From: JBBQZO01 sp038207625
GTDB lineage: Bacteria > Pseudomonadota > Gammaproteobacteria > Burkholderiales > Burkholderiaceae_D
Length of the DNA stretch: 64,000 nucleotides
Direction: 5' to 3'
Assembly (NCBI GenBank): GCA_038207625.1
Contig: JBBQZO010000010.1
Coordinates: 1 to 64,000, forward strand
The position numbers and the translations under genes were made by a program. The notes under the pieces are model-generated. The model did no database searches. It saw only the letters and a list, made by a program, of their open reading frames with translations, and was not told the origin of the DNA. Each line of letters starts with the position of its first letter. Position 1 is the first letter of the stretch. Below, piece after piece: positions 63,798 through 64,000 of this stretch.

Positions 63798-64000
63798 TTA
63801 TTCGTCAGGGACGAAAATCCACAGTAGAAGGTAGATCACCAGACCGAAGCCGAACGACAGCGTAAACAGCACAAACACCAGGCGCCAGATCCACGACTCC
63901 ATGCCGGAGGCGCGCGCCAGGCCGCCACACACGCCGCCTAACCAGCGGTCGCTGCGCGAACGGCGCAGGCGGTTAAATTCGTTGACCAGATCGGCCCCGC
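63798..64000 (-). CDS. PspC-domain membrane protein, partial (3' end)
   Basis: The 5' part is cut by the window edge. The visible 66 residues contain RWLGGVCGGLARASGMESWI (20) and a hydrophobic segment LVFVLFTLSFGFGLVIYLLL (20), ending WIFVPDE. This is the PspC domain, a membrane module linked to phage-shock/envelope stress responses. It lies 15 bases upstream of lpdA. Confidence 0.85.
   Translation of the reverse strand, partial: GADLVNEFNRLRRSRSDRWLGGVCGGLARASGMESWIWRLVFVLFTLSFGFGLVIYLLLWIFVPDE

Overview
The window looks like chromosome from a GC-rich betaproteobacterium of the Burkholderiales, most likely Oxalobacteraceae (Massilia, Duganella or Janthinobacterium type). Three conserved blocks support this. 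The first is PRTase-purA-hisZ-hflC-hflK-hflX-hfq-der-bamB-yfgM-hisS-ispG-rodZ-pilW-rlmN-ndk, read right to left on the minus strand. The second is the minus-strand surE-pcm-nlpD-rpoS cluster. The third is lpdA with zapE. PEP-CTERM proteins and large c-di-GMP proteins also fit. The taxonomy is inferred from gene order and protein character, not from a search.

Positions 1-8250 are accessory. After about 790 bp of GC-rich sequence with no recognisable gene, four tandem modules follow, all on the plus strand. Each module has a near-identical 277-281 bp repeat whose 3' part encodes the end of an Rhs core (GRYLSIDPV to DPDGR). That part reads in frame into a unique C-terminal toxin domain, followed by a small putative immunity gene. 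Modules 2 to 4 then carry a short shared tail and an intrinsic terminator. In every copy the Rhs frame is closed by a stop just upstream and has no start codon, so these look like silent, displaced Rhs-CT/immunity cassettes that could be recombined onto an expressed rhs gene. The toxins differ: a small RNase-like domain, a PD-(D/E)XK nuclease-like domain, a HIF/KHNLG domain and a GIY-YIG/URI-like domain. REP-like palindromes and a decayed tRNA-Asn end the region.

Positions 8250-19280 are bounded by two intact tRNA-Asn genes inside a perfect 97-bp direct repeat. Between them lie a membrane protein, an HDOD signalling protein, a PQQ-propeller lipoprotein, a GNAT/MFS pair, a citrate synthase with an N-terminal DNA-binding helix-turn-helix, and a GGDEF-EAL membrane protein.

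Positions 19280-29300 hold tyrB, uvrB, a MarC-family protein, two tandem PEP-CTERM paralogues that both use TTG starts, and a 1181-residue PAS-GAF-PAS-GAF-GGDEF-EAL-REC protein.

Positions 29300-64000 are mostly housekeeping: purine and histidine-related genes, membrane protease regulation, RNA chaperone, ribosome GTPase, outer-membrane assembly, tRNA charging, isoprenoid synthesis, cell shape, pilus assembly, rRNA methylation, the stationary-phase sigma factor cluster, a quinone oxidoreductase, a DUF885 protein, an uncharacterised double-CxxC protein, a DinG-like helicase, a PP2C phosphatase, zapE, lpdA and the end of a PspC-domain gene. Translation starts were moved inward from the longest frame wherever a ribosome binding site, signal peptide or family length argued for it.
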